From contig CADASL010000005.1 in assembly GCA_902790595.1 (NCBI GenBank), forward strand, positions 154,949 through 218,948: 64,000 nucleotides of DNA, in the 5' to 3' direction. This DNA is from an uncultured Bacteroidales bacterium (GTDB lineage: Bacteria > Bacteroidota > Bacteroidia > Bacteroidales > SZUA-534). Positions 36,001 through 44,859 of this stretch are shown here, one piece after another (within the stretch, counting starts at the first letter, position 1; each line of letters opens with the position of its first letter). The notes beneath the pieces were generated by a model. That model worked only from the letters and a program-made list of their open reading frames with translations. It did not search any database and had not been told where the DNA came from. A program made the translations under genes and the position numbers.

Positions 36001-36748
36001 GCTTGTGAACGAGTACAACCTGATGCTTGAGGAGCTGAGCATCAGCGCCACGAGGATTGCCAAATCGGAACGCGAGAGCGCCTGGCGCGAGATGGCCCGG
36101 CAGGTGGCGCACGAAATCAAGAACCCGCTCACGCCGATGAAGCTGAGCGTTCAGCTGTTGGAGCGCTCGCAGCGCAACGGCGACCCAGATTTCAACGAGC
36201 GGTTCGAGAACACGGCTCGCACGCTCATCGAGCAAATCGACAGCCTGTCGTCGATAGCGTCGGAATTCTCGCAGTTTGCACGTATGCCCGAGGGCCGCAT
36301 TGAGCTGGTGAACCTCAACGAGCGCATCAACCAGAGCGTGGAGCTGTTCCGCGACACAACTACCACAAAAATCAATTTCTCGGAGCCGGCCGGCCGCACT
36401 GTTACCATTATGGCCGACAACGAACGGATGCTGCAGGTGTTCAACAACTTGATTAAGAACGCCATACAAGCCATTCCGAAGAAACGCAAGGGCCACATCG
36501 ACATATCGCTGCGCTGCTTCAAAGGCCGCGCCGTGGTTGAGGTATGCGACAACGGCACCGGCATCTCGCCCGAAACCGAGAAGAAGCTGTTCCAGCCCAA
36601 CTTCACCACCAAAACTAGCGGAACCGGCCTTGGCCTGGCCATTGTGAAAAACATTGTGGAGGACGCCGGCGGCGCCATCTGGTTCTACTCGAAAGAGGGC
36701 AAAGGCACGTCGTTCTTTGTGTCGTTCCCGCTGCCGAATGAGGAATAA
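33089..36748 (+). CDS. Large multi-pass sensor histidine kinase, NtrY-like
   Basis: 1219 residues. The N-terminal helix is followed by an extracytoplasmic segment (about 25-200), then a block of eight or so membrane helices (about 207-465). A second extracytoplasmic domain (about 475-700), two helices (about 700-765), a third outside domain and a last helix (about 915-940) lead to a HAMP domain, HisKA with HEIKNPLTP (His1008) and HATPase. N (NLIKNAIQAIP), G1 (VCDNGTGIS), F (LFQPNFTTKTS) and G2 (GTGLGLAI) boxes are all present, so the kinase should be active. HEIKNPLTP is typical of NtrY. No response regulator is adjacent. Ligand unknown. Confidence 0.92.
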   Translation: MHFLARHRLLIYAIICFVVGLKILNTDRSAKIIEPERQKFIQSLHEKDLLAEQLADTLFEYAQSDRLPEFANSAEHKPDRLFDRYGIILYVYSGRNLVYWTNNSIAIPEGTLWYKTPFVNTGNACVIPHYKTNKRQTVVSAIVVKMDFTYENEFLKNELHPSFDITSSLSLTTDDKTSENAIYSSDGNYLFSFNFDNVDNIEQRRSVAFPLLMLALVLLMLYAQKGIRKNRLSNRKFFIITFVAITVRIGIQIFFPQELYTHLSIFSPQHFAASVVFPSLGDMLISVVMLVYLIFVYSFKVHLQRLDRFSPFRRILLSAIWVVVLMVYYAFLTYTLNVLIHDSSFPFGIYEITNLDIYGLLGYLILVLALVGFLLLLDKAIIQLLKTFSFWWATLIIVPITAAASALLLFHFPSAPYVQMCLSFLILTELWLFLRSVNRVNYASTVAVIGLMAWYMTIFTLIETERRQTEESEMMCVNLSQMQDPAAEVVIADIIDDIKADGQIIDILSGVSYDYDYLCRYIQNKYFNGYLSRYNFSLDVCTSHDELSFGSDPNQQNCHQYYNRYLRRYGSQTKVAGLFSIKNAAEETSYLIRLTVPKLSGASTTLFFSLSPKTNYEVLGYPELLLEKPLRTDRYKQHINYAKYQNGRLTAHSGTFPYAFDNQVYGHNNGEFSHFRMERYDHVMFNSGDISVIVSTPAITAFNILISYTYMFIFFLIITTLLLALGNPYTKMFDIRFTIQNKVLFSILSILILSTISVAGGVVYYTIDHYKRSQNEIMSSKVQSALMEIEQRYSSINDIKKIPADELNSLMASISNTLLTDINLYDQTGNLIATSRRELYSRKLTSEKMNATAFRELEMNKKSRFLQKENIGRMSYYSAYVPFINSRNKPLAYINLPYFIKQTPLRQELTSVSVAVINIYVVLVVLSVIIAIYLSKRITKPIVDVQERIRSIDLGKSNQRVEYKGDDEIAELVNEYNLMLEELSISATRIAKSERESAWREMARQVAHEIKNPLTPMKLSVQLLERSQRNGDPDFNERFENTARTLIEQIDSLSSIASEFSQFARMPEGRIELVNLNERINQSVELFRDTTTTKINFSEPAGRTVTIMADNERMLQVFNNLIKNAIQAIPKKRKGHIDISLRCFKGRAVVEVCDNGTGISPETEKKLFQPNFTTKTSGTGLGLAIVKNIVEDAGGAIWFYSKEGKGTSFFVSFPLPNEE

Positions 36749-36846
36749 TTAAGAGTTTTCCTGAAAACGAGGAATTACAAAAGTCATTGTTTCGGCACGG
36801 TGTTGGGCTGAAATTATTGACAGATAATAATCTGTTTCCAAATTGC

Positions 36847-36893
36847 TATAACTTTTCTGGCAAATTTACTACAAAATTGCCAAAATTGTTATA
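36847..36893. promoter_or_regulatory. Operator-like nested inverted repeat upstream of the AbiE pair
   Basis: Outer arms TATAAC (36847-36852) / GTTATA (36888-36893) and inner arms TGGCAA (36858-36863) / TTGCCA (36877-36882). The distal arm abuts the -7 box, so a bound protein should block transcription. AbiEi antitoxins are known to bind inverted repeats and repress their own operon. Confidence 0.65.
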
Positions 36894-36899
36894 TGTTTG
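36892..36899 (+). promoter_or_regulatory. Putative -7 box TATGTTTG of the AbiE operon
   Basis: TAnnTTTG match 24 bases before the ATG at 36924, overlapping the inverted repeat. The -33 region is poor, as often seen in regulated promoters. Confidence 0.5.
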
Positions 36900-36923
36900 C
36901 AGTTGAATTACATATTTGGCGCA

Positions 36924-37646
36924 ATGACAATACCTGAGCAGATATTGGATTATGCATCTACGCAAAGTCAACCTTTCCGCAGGCGCGACCTGATGCAGTT
37001 TTTAGATACAAAAAAAGTATCGGAAACATCGGCACACGTGCTGCTCAACCGTCTTGTGAAAAGCGGAAAGCTAGTTAAGGCCGGATATGGCCTGTATGCA
37101 GCTTCCGAAAAAGAAAAACAGGATTTCTTTTACAAGCCTTCCGAAGAAGAGCGTGCGATGGCTGAACAGATAAAAAAGAAATTTCCGTTTTCCGATTTCT
37201 GTGTTTGGACTCCATCTGTGCTGGTTCGTTTTATGCGGCATATTCCAGCCTTGAAGATGGCTTTTGTTGATGTGGAGCGAGTTTCAATGGAGTCGGTTTT
37301 TGGGTTTCTGCAAGGAGCTTTTCCAACGATGCCAATACTGTTGAATCCTACAGCACAGGAATGTGAGAGGTACATCACGACCGAAAAAATTCTGATTGTC
37401 CGCGCACTGGTAAATGAAGCCCCCATCACACTTGTTGGAGACACACCTGTACCCACATTGGAAAAAATTCTGGTGGACACTGCTGGCGACAAGGAACTCA
37501 ACTTTGCGCAAGGCGCCGAACTATACACCATTTACGGCGATGCCTTCAGCAGTTACAATGTGAACCGCAAACGCCTGCTCCGCTATGCAGCGCGCCGCAA
37601 TCGCAAAGACCACATACTCAAAATCTTCAACACCATTGGCTTATGA
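36924..37646 (+). CDS. AbiEi-like antitoxin/transcription regulator (DUF6577-type)
   Basis: 240 residues from the ATG at 36924; a TTG 27 bases upstream lies inside the promoter box. The N-terminal winged helix (about 1-65: RRRDLMQFL...ETSAHVLLNRLVKSGKLVKAGYGLYA) is the DNA-binding module of AbiEi-type antitoxins. The C-terminal alpha/beta domain ends in NRKRLLRYAARRNRK. It overlaps the toxin gene by 4 bases (ATGA). By analogy it neutralises the toxin without direct contact (type IV) and represses the operon through the repeat upstream. Confidence 0.82.
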   Translation: MTIPEQILDYASTQSQPFRRRDLMQFLDTKKVSETSAHVLLNRLVKSGKLVKAGYGLYAASEKEKQDFFYKPSEEERAMAEQIKKKFPFSDFCVWTPSVLVRFMRHIPALKMAFVDVERVSMESVFGFLQGAFPTMPILLNPTAQECERYITTEKILIVRALVNEAPITLVGDTPVPTLEKILVDTAGDKELNFAQGAELYTIYGDAFSSYNVNRKRLLRYAARRNRKDHILKIFNTIGL

Positions 37647-38710
37647 TACACCCCGGCAGCAGAACATTAGCGTGGATTGAAAAAGTCGCCAAAGAGAATA
37701 ATGTGAAGGATTTGGCGCTGGTCGAAAAGTCTATAAGAGCGTTTTCTTTGCTAGAAGCATTGGTGCGTTCGGGCTGCCCGCTGTTGTTCAAAGGCGGAAC
37801 TGCCGAGATGCTGCATTTGAACAGCGCCAAGCGATTGTCAATTGATGTGGATATCATTTGCCCGCCAGGCACGCAGATTGAAGATTACTTGAAGCTCTAT
37901 TCTTCAGAATATGGTTTTGGCGAAGTTGAGTTGGTGGAACGCATTTCACGCTCCAACATTCCAAAGAAACACGCGAAATACAACTATCAGGTGTCTTATC
38001 CCGAAGGTGGCCGAAAAGACAAGATTCTGCTTGACGTTCTGTTTGAAGAGAATCACTACACCCGTGTAGTGTCGCTCCCGATTCAGAGCCCATTTCTGAA
38101 AACCGAAGGCGACCCTGTGATGGTCAATCTGCCAAGTTATCAGGATATGTTAGGCGACAAACTGACCGCTTTTGCGCCGCACACAACAGGAATCCCTTTC
38201 TTCAAAGGCGAGAAAGACTGCACGATGGAAATCAGCAAACAGTTGTTTGACATTGCAGCACTGTTCGACTTGACAAACAACCTGACGATTACAACAGAGA
38301 CCTTCCGCAAATATGCCGCCGTTGAGTTGTTTTATCGCAAAGCGGAAACAACCAAACTGCAAGATGTGCTCGATGATATTTTCAGCACATCACGTTGTAT
38401 ATGTCTCCGTGGCAAGGAGAATCCCGAAGAGTACAAATTGCTCCAAAACGGCATAAGCAGGGTGCGCAGTTTCATTCACAGCGAAAACTACGGGCTCGAC
38501 AAAGCCATTGTCAACGCGTCAAAGACCGCCTATCTGTGCAAACTCATCGAACACGGTATAACCGAAGTACGGCATTACACTCCAGGCGACGAACAGCAGT
38601 TGGCTGATGCCGTCATCACCGCCCCGCTGCCAACTAATTTCAACAAACTCAAGAAAAGCAACATCGAGGCTTTCTTCTATTGGAACGAGGTTCAGAAACT
38701 AAATTATTAA
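37643..38710 (+). CDS. AbiEii/AbiGii-family nucleotidyltransferase toxin
   Basis: 355 residues. The nucleotidyltransferase core is seen as LLFKGGTAEMLHL (motif with G-G-T) and LSIDVDII (the S-x-D-x-D metal-binding pair), with further acidic residues in KILLDVLFEE and DKLTAF. AbiEii and the related MenA-type toxins transfer nucleotides, in characterised cases to tRNA acceptor ends, and arrest growth or abort phage infection. Here the core motifs are intact, so activity is plausible. Translationally coupled to the antitoxin. Confidence 0.85.
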   Translation: MIHPGSRTLAWIEKVAKENNVKDLALVEKSIRAFSLLEALVRSGCPLLFKGGTAEMLHLNSAKRLSIDVDIICPPGTQIEDYLKLYSSEYGFGEVELVERISRSNIPKKHAKYNYQVSYPEGGRKDKILLDVLFEENHYTRVVSLPIQSPFLKTEGDPVMVNLPSYQDMLGDKLTAFAPHTTGIPFFKGEKDCTMEISKQLFDIAALFDLTNNLTITTETFRKYAAVELFYRKAETTKLQDVLDDIFSTSRCICLRGKENPEEYKLLQNGISRVRSFIHSENYGLDKAIVNASKTAYLCKLIEHGITEVRHYTPGDEQQLADAVITAPLPTNFNKLKKSNIEAFFYWNEVQKLNY

Positions 38711-38842
38711 AAAGATAGTGAAGAATACTGCACATCTTATTTTGAACCTTTGCTTGATTATTTATTCGTAAGCCGCGCAACTGAAAAATCGCACTTCTAT
38801 TTTGAACTTACGTTTTTTTATCTGTCAGCAAATTTGATTTTC

Positions 38843-41800
38843 TCATCTCACAATCACCAACCTCCCCACTCCATTGTTTAAAGCGGGTGCGCGGCTGCTG
38901 AAGTTACGTGCCGGCAGTTGAGTGCCACGCAAGGCTACGCGAACCTTGTAGAAATAGATGCCCGCCGGCAGCAATGCGCCATTGGCGTAGGTTCCGTTCC
39001 ACAGCGACGACACGTTCAGGCCGAAGTGCAGACCGCCAAAATCGGCCGCCGTCAGGGTTTTGACAATTGTGCCGGCCGGGTTGTAGATGTCGATGCGGAA
39101 CTCGTCGGGCAGCTCGGAGCCGCCAAGCTCAAAGGCAAACCGCACCGACGAGCTGAACGGATTGGGGAACGCCACCATATCGGTGAAGATGTTTTCCTCA
39201 ACAATGCGGAAAGCGATGATGTAGTCGCTGTCGCCCGACTCGTTGCCCGAGGCATCGTGCGCACGGACACGCAACTGATAGTCGCCCTCGCCGAACGGCA
39301 TCTGCAAAACAATGCTGGCGCGATTCCGGGCGAGCGTTCCGGGCGTAAAGGTCACATCGGGGTTGTCAACAAGCTCAACGCGGCTCTCGATGCCGGTGGC
39401 CAAATCGGTAATGTAAACGGCTATTGAGTTGGTGTCGGTCACGGCCAGAAAACGGTTGGCATCGGTCACGCTGATGGCAATGGCCGGGCGCGACGACACA
39501 ATGTCGCCGTTGGCAATATGGCGGCCGTCGAAGGTGACGTCGAGCAGAGGATTCACCACATCGCGCAAAACGTGGAACTGCTTGTTGGCGAAGTTATTAA
39601 AGTGCGTCTGCTCCTGCTGGTCGTAGTTTTTTCCGCCCTGCGGAACGGGATTCAGCTCGGCACAGAAAACATTATCGGCATCGAGACCGAGGGTTTCAAA
39701 CTGCACAGTACCAACAACATATCCGCCAGGCCGCAACGGAGCCAGACGCTGATAGCCAATATCGACAATACGGTTGGTGGCCGTCTGAATCCAATAATGA
39801 ACCAGCAGGCTGTCCGACGGCTGCTGCCCGATGTTCTCGTAGGCCAGCACCACCGTGCCGCGATCGCCCTCGCGCAGGGTGTCGGAGTTGAAAAGCCAGC
39901 CGTGGTTGGTGTTGATGGCCAAATCGGTATATGGCGAGTAGAGCACACGCCACATTTTGAGTTGCGCCGGCACCCGGTTGATGTCGTTTTGGGTTTGCAT
40001 CTGCAACTGGAGCTGCGGATACCGCTTGGCATCGATGCCCGAGAGCGAGGTGCGACGGGCTGTGAGTTTGTCGATTAGCACGTGCGAGCCGCCAAGAGTG
40101 TCGAGCCCGACAACTCTCACAAACGCCTCGGTGCCTGGCGCGCAAACTGATGTATCGCACTGCCACTCAAGCCGTTGCCATTGCCGCGACGGCCCTATTG
40201 GCGGGCTTGTAATGGTGCCTCGGTTGAAATTGTTGTATAGCGTGCGGTCGAAATCGATAATATCGGTTGCCGATTTACCTATAACCTCCTCTGCCTCATC
40301 GGGATAACCTTTATGAGTGAAGAAGATGTACGGCACCGAGCTGTTCACCGTGCGAATCTGCGTCGAGCCCCATCGCTCGAAAGCGTCGTAAGCCCGCTCG
40401 GGCCATTGCTGGAAGCGACCAGAGATGAACGAGTAAATGAGTATGTAGTTGCCGTCGGGCACGTGGTTCTCAACCATCGAGATGAGCGAGTCGAGGCCGC
40501 TATCGACATTCCAAAGGTAGAAGATGAAGTAGTTCTCGAAGTCGGCAGACGAGCAGCGCGGGTAGTTTGACTGGCCGTAACTGCCGCGGTCCGACTGCCA
40601 CGGAATGAGGCTGAACGAATCGACAACCACCATCAGCAGTGCGTTGTACGCGCCGCACGACGACAGGCCGAAAAATCCGTCCATCTCGAACCCGATTTTC
40701 ATAAAATTGCTCGAATTGGGCGACCCGAAATTGTGGCAGCGTATTGAGCGGGCTGCATTGGCAAACTCGAACTTGCGGCTGGCGTTGTCGGGCTTGATGT
40801 GCAGGAACTCGTTGTCGTCGAGCTGCTCAAAATGCGACTGTTCCCAGCCCGTCTGCCCCGAGCGGACCACAAACGACTGCGCCGAGCTGTAGTCGTCGGA
40901 CTCGCCTCCGCGGACCCGCCAGTAGAAAGCCCTACCGGTGTCGATGGCAGCCGTGGGGTTGCACTCCACCACCCCGCCACGGTTCTCCACAAACTGCGAC
41001 GAGAGGCGGCGGCTGTTGAACCGTTCGGTTGTATCTATCTGGAACTCACAAGTCTGCAACTTCGGCTCGGCCTCAAAAACCGATGCTTTCAAGACCTTTG
41101 GCACAGCGTTGACAAGGCTGTAATTATGCGGCAGAACCGGCACCATATCGAGCGACTGCACAAAAGCCGTCACCTCAACCGAGTTGTTCCGCTCGTCGGT
41201 TTCGGCAATCTGTTCCATCGCGTCGAGCTTGATAATGAAACGGTTAAGGCCTGGACAGCTCACGCGGTCCATCGGCAGACGGATTCGCAGCGTGTCGCGA
41301 TATTTGAGGCCAAGCACCTGACGGGCAATCACTTCGCTGCCGCCATTTGAGAAAACGTGCTGCAACTCAACCACAAAATCGGTTGTTACCGACCGCCCGG
41401 CGTTGCGCAGAGCCACATTCACCATGAACGAATCGACGGCCGTGGTGAGCAGCGACGGCGAAAACCACACATCGGCGGCCTCAATCCGCAAATCGGGCTT
41501 TGGTGCGCTGTTGAGCACTATGCACGGGTCGCCGTGGAGCGACATCTGCTGCAAAGTGCCGATTATGAGCCGGTTGGAACTGCCGGCCATCAACACCTGC
41601 GACATCCGCAGCGCCTTGCCAATGGGCTCGCCGTAGCAATAGTTGGCAATCTGGCTGTAGAACCGCGACGAGAATTTGTCGAGGTAGTAAGGCACGCCCT
41701 CGTTCACCATTGCAATCAGGCCGATGGCGCCGCGCTGCTTGGCCAGCACCCACTCCTCGCTCGCCGACGACTGGTAGGTGGCGTGAATGTTGCCCGTGTA

Positions 41801-43708
41801 GCACGAGTTTGACAGAATGAGCGGATATTTGCCCTGGTTTTTGTAGTTGGCCGGCACGTCAACATCGCGGTCGAAGCCGCTTGAGGTGGAGCCGTGGCCG
41901 AAGAATGTCATCAGGCTCACGCCGCCGTTGATGAGCAGCTTCACGCTGTCGTTTTTCGATGTCGATATTGGGTCGGACGTCAGCTTGCGGAACGTTGAGA
42001 CGCTTCCGCCGAACAGCGTATCCTCAATAATTCTTTCGTATTCAGCCATATAGCCGCCAATTTCGCGCTGCTCGCTGGCCTTGCTGCCGCCAACAAAATG
42101 TATCACTCGCTTCATCCAGTCGGCGGGCTTGTTGCTTTCAAACTCCTTAACCTTGGCAAAATAGTTTTCCACTTGCGTGACGCTCAACGCCGCCAGACGA
42201 CCGGTAGCCAGCGACGGAGCGTCGCCCGAGCCGTTGGTGTAGGCCGATAGCAGGGCGTCGGAGGCCGGATAGCCCATTGATGGCACAAAACACTGCGAAT
42301 AGCCCGTGGCGTTGCGGCGCGAATCGACCGCGTTCACCGCCTTGCCCACAATGAACAGATACTGCGGCTTCACGCTCCACTTGGCCGTGACATACTCCAC
42401 AAAACGGCGGATGGCCATCGGGTGCTTGCGGAGCCCGTAGCCAAACTGGTTGTAAATCTCATCAATATCAACAAGATAGGCATCGCGATAAGCGGCATAC
42501 TCACGAGCCTTGCCCATCAGCTGGCGGTTCGAAATCATCAACATCCGCTTGCCGGCAACAGCGTGGTTGGTCATTGGGGCGTGCGAAATCCACGGGCTTT
42601 TCCCAATCGCCTTCTGCGTGGCCACAACCAGTTTGATGGTGTCGCGGTGGGCCTCAATCAGAGCCGTGGCCGTGCCGCCCTCCACAATCATCTGCACGCG
42701 CAGGTTCCGGCTGACATCGTAAAGCACTGGGCTGCCCGAAAAATCCATTCCGCTTATCGCGATGCGTTGCGTCACATCGCTCGGCGGAAGCCTGAAAACC
42801 TGCTGGTTACGCCCCTTGAAATTGAATTCCGACGGGTATTCTATCTCGATGAACGACACGCGCGAATAGTCAGTTTTGGCGCTGATGTCGTCGATGCTTG
42901 AGAACGTGTATTTGTTGCTCTGCGACAATTGCGAAGCCGCAACCTTTGCCGTGCGCTTCACTGTGTGCAGGCCGTAGAAAATGGTGTCGACGCTGATGCC
43001 CGGCCCGCTGACGCGGATGTGGTGACCGTTCGATGAATAGGTGGCCAGCGCAAGCGTGACGCGGGCTTTCAACCCGTCAATCCTGCTGACTGCGGGCGTC
43101 GGAACCGTTTTTGCCACCTCCTTGCCAAGCGCCAGAGCCGTGCCGTCGAACCAACCCTCGGCATCGGTGTAGCGGCAGTTCTCCTCGCCGCCCAGATAGG
43201 TGCCAACGTACTGAACCACAGTGTCGATGATGCAATAAGCAGCCTGACTGTAGCCCGACGCCCCCTGCGAGCCGTACTCCTGAAAACGCAGATTGGAGAA
43301 GCTGCTGTTCCAAGTCAGAAAAACGGCGGCGGTGTCGGTTATCAGGCTGTAATGCGGATTTGTCTGATTTTCAGGTTTGTCATACATATCCACATCGAAC
43401 CAGCCATCGTTTCCCTCGGCAAAAAACTCAATGTAATCGACCAAGCCCTGGCGCGAGCTGGCAATGTGGCAAGGCAGCGCCCGGCCGTTCTGAAACAGCT
43501 GAATGTTCTGCTGATTGAACTTGCCAATGGGCACTTCGGCCGACTCGAGCTGCGCGCGCGTGACGCGATAAACGCCCGTGCGCGGAATCGACAGCCGGTA
43601 ATAGTCCTGGCCGAAATTCACCCAATCGTTTGTAAACTCCTGAGCATCAGCCGTAGAAACTGACATTGCAGCAAGCAAGGTGAACAATATGCCGAAAAAT
43701 CGCCTCAT
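38843..43708 (-). CDS. porU2: T9SS-associated C25 cysteine protease, PorU2-like
   Basis: 1621 residues from the ATG at 43708; a longer TTG start at 43732 would lie at the promoter. A signal peptide ends near STADAQ. The gingipain-like C25 domain is in the first half, with the catalytic His in TFFGHGSTSSGFD and Cys in SNSCYTGNIHATY. Long beta-sandwich regions follow, then a FlgD-like/T9SS C-terminal domain (FPNPFSSSVRFAFEL...AGTIVK...PAGIYFYKVRV). Length and C-terminal domain fit PorU2 better than PorU, the sortase that cleaves sorting domains and attaches cargo to A-LPS. Other por genes are not in the window. Confidence 0.88.
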   Translation of the reverse strand: MRRFFGILFTLLAAMSVSTADAQEFTNDWVNFGQDYYRLSIPRTGVYRVTRAQLESAEVPIGKFNQQNIQLFQNGRALPCHIASSRQGLVDYIEFFAEGNDGWFDVDMYDKPENQTNPHYSLITDTAAVFLTWNSSFSNLRFQEYGSQGASGYSQAAYCIIDTVVQYVGTYLGGEENCRYTDAEGWFDGTALALGKEVAKTVPTPAVSRIDGLKARVTLALATYSSNGHHIRVSGPGISVDTIFYGLHTVKRTAKVAASQLSQSNKYTFSSIDDISAKTDYSRVSFIEIEYPSEFNFKGRNQQVFRLPPSDVTQRIAISGMDFSGSPVLYDVSRNLRVQMIVEGGTATALIEAHRDTIKLVVATQKAIGKSPWISHAPMTNHAVAGKRMLMISNRQLMGKAREYAAYRDAYLVDIDEIYNQFGYGLRKHPMAIRRFVEYVTAKWSVKPQYLFIVGKAVNAVDSRRNATGYSQCFVPSMGYPASDALLSAYTNGSGDAPSLATGRLAALSVTQVENYFAKVKEFESNKPADWMKRVIHFVGGSKASEQREIGGYMAEYERIIEDTLFGGSVSTFRKLTSDPISTSKNDSVKLLINGGVSLMTFFGHGSTSSGFDRDVDVPANYKNQGKYPLILSNSCYTGNIHATYQSSASEEWVLAKQRGAIGLIAMVNEGVPYYLDKFSSRFYSQIANYCYGEPIGKALRMSQVLMAGSSNRLIIGTLQQMSLHGDPCIVLNSAPKPDLRIEAADVWFSPSLLTTAVDSFMVNVALRNAGRSVTTDFVVELQHVFSNGGSEVIARQVLGLKYRDTLRIRLPMDRVSCPGLNRFIIKLDAMEQIAETDERNNSVEVTAFVQSLDMVPVLPHNYSLVNAVPKVLKASVFEAEPKLQTCEFQIDTTERFNSRRLSSQFVENRGGVVECNPTAAIDTGRAFYWRVRGGESDDYSSAQSFVVRSGQTGWEQSHFEQLDDNEFLHIKPDNASRKFEFANAARSIRCHNFGSPNSSNFMKIGFEMDGFFGLSSCGAYNALLMVVVDSFSLIPWQSDRGSYGQSNYPRCSSADFENYFIFYLWNVDSGLDSLISMVENHVPDGNYILIYSFISGRFQQWPERAYDAFERWGSTQIRTVNSSVPYIFFTHKGYPDEAEEVIGKSATDIIDFDRTLYNNFNRGTITSPPIGPSRQWQRLEWQCDTSVCAPGTEAFVRVVGLDTLGGSHVLIDKLTARRTSLSGIDAKRYPQLQLQMQTQNDINRVPAQLKMWRVLYSPYTDLAINTNHGWLFNSDTLREGDRGTVVLAYENIGQQPSDSLLVHYWIQTATNRIVDIGYQRLAPLRPGGYVVGTVQFETLGLDADNVFCAELNPVPQGGKNYDQQEQTHFNNFANKQFHVLRDVVNPLLDVTFDGRHIANGDIVSSRPAIAISVTDANRFLAVTDTNSIAVYITDLATGIESRVELVDNPDVTFTPGTLARNRASIVLQMPFGEGDYQLRVRAHDASGNESGDSDYIIAFRIVEENIFTDMVAFPNPFSSSVRFAFELGGSELPDEFRIDIYNPAGTIVKTLTAADFGGLHFGLNVSSLWNGTYANGALLPAGIYFYKVRVALRGTQLPARNFSSRAPALNNGVGRLVIVR

Positions 43709-43733
43709 CAAATCAAATCGCCATAAAAGCAAA

Positions 43734-43741
43734 CAAAGTTA
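43734..43741 (-). promoter_or_regulatory. -7 box TAACTTTG of porU2
   Basis: The minus strand reads TAACTTTG 25 bases upstream of the ATG at 43708, with TTG about 18 bases further up. This decides against the TTG start at 43732. Confidence 0.6.
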
Positions 43742-44055
43742 AGCATTTGGCAATGTGGACAAGATGTTTTTTGGTGAATTGACAAGGCGGTGGGGCGAAT
43801 AACTGAAACGGCATCTATAACGCAAACACAAACTGAAAACACAAACCTGATGTGAAGGCGAAAAATGAAGGTTTATCATTAAGCCATCATTAAGGAATCC
43901 TTAAGGAAAGATTAAGGAAAGATGGTAGCGGTTTTGGGGGTCGAAAATGCCAATTTCAGCTTGATTTTGCCGAATGCTTTTTCTCAATAAGTAACTATTT
44001 AAGCGAGTTGCGTCCACTTGTACCCTTTCAACACACCCTCAACCAAAAATAATAC
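43742..44055. other. Intergenic region between porU2 and pssA
   Basis: No gene seen. It includes a small repeat area at 43884-43922 where TTAAGGA recurs, including TTAAGGAATCCTTAA (43891-43905). This may be an operator or chance in AT-rich DNA. Confidence 0.35.
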
Positions 44056-44063
44056 TACATTTG
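44056..44063 (+). promoter_or_regulatory. -7 box TACATTTG of pssA
   Basis: Exact TAnnTTTG match 26 bases before the ATG at 44090. It excludes the longer start at 44018. Confidence 0.6.
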
Positions 44064-44089
44064 CCGCACGTTTTAAAAACATCTTGGCA

Positions 44090-44830
44090 ATGGCACAAAA
44101 CAAAATAGTTTCCTTCATCCCGAACACCATCACATTGCTGAATGCCTTATCGGGATGTCTTTCCATAACATTTGCGTTTACTGGCAATCTCACAGCCGCA
44201 GGATTCTTCATTCTGCTTGCCGCCGTTTTCGACTTTTTCGACGGTATGGCGGCCCGCCTTCTCAAAGTGAGCTCGGCCATTGGCAAGGAACTCGACTCGC
44301 TTGCCGACGACATCAGTTTTGGCGTGGCGCCATCGGCAATTGCATTCGTGCTTGTGAGCCAGGCGCTAAACCCCGACGGCACAGCTCTTTCGCAACTGCC
44401 GGTGTGCACTATGGTTCTCTGCCTTGTGCCGTTTATTATGGCTGCCTTCTCAGCTCTGCGGCTGGCCAAATTCAACCTCGACGAGCGCCAGACCGACAAA
44501 TTCATCGGCCTGCCAACACCGGCCAACGCAATGGTTTGGGCCTCAATGCCATTCATTCTGAAATACAACGCCGACGGCTTGTTCGCCAACTACGTTATTG
44601 TGCCACAAGTACTTATTCCATTGGCATTGGTAATGTCGTTCCTGCTTGTCTGCGAGCTGCCTCTGTTCTCGCTAAAATTCAAGACGTGGGGGTTCCGTGG
44701 CAACCAAATCCGCTACATCTTTCTGGCAATCAGCCTTGTGCTGATTATACTGATGCAGTTTGCCGCCATTCCGGCCATCATTCTAATCTATGTGCTGATG
44801 TCGGTTTTCGCGTTCAAAGCCGACAAATAA
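44090..44830 (+). CDS. pssA: CDP-diacylglycerol-serine O-phosphatidyltransferase
   Basis: 246 residues from the ATG at 44090. It makes phosphatidylserine, precursor of phosphatidylethanolamine, in the inner membrane. The CDP-alcohol phosphotransferase motif DGxxAR-x8-GxxxDxxxD is complete, from DGMAAR through GKELDSLADD (about residues 50-72). About seven hydrophobic helices follow the usual pattern (N terminus FIPNTITLLNALSGCLSI). Confidence 0.95.
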   Translation: MAQNKIVSFIPNTITLLNALSGCLSITFAFTGNLTAAGFFILLAAVFDFFDGMAARLLKVSSAIGKELDSLADDISFGVAPSAIAFVLVSQALNPDGTALSQLPVCTMVLCLVPFIMAAFSALRLAKFNLDERQTDKFIGLPTPANAMVWASMPFILKYNADGLFANYVIVPQVLIPLALVMSFLLVCELPLFSLKFKTWGFRGNQIRYIFLAISLVLIILMQFAAIPAIILIYVLMSVFAFKADK

Positions 44831-44859
44831 AGCGGGCGTAACTGGCCGTAAATAATTTG

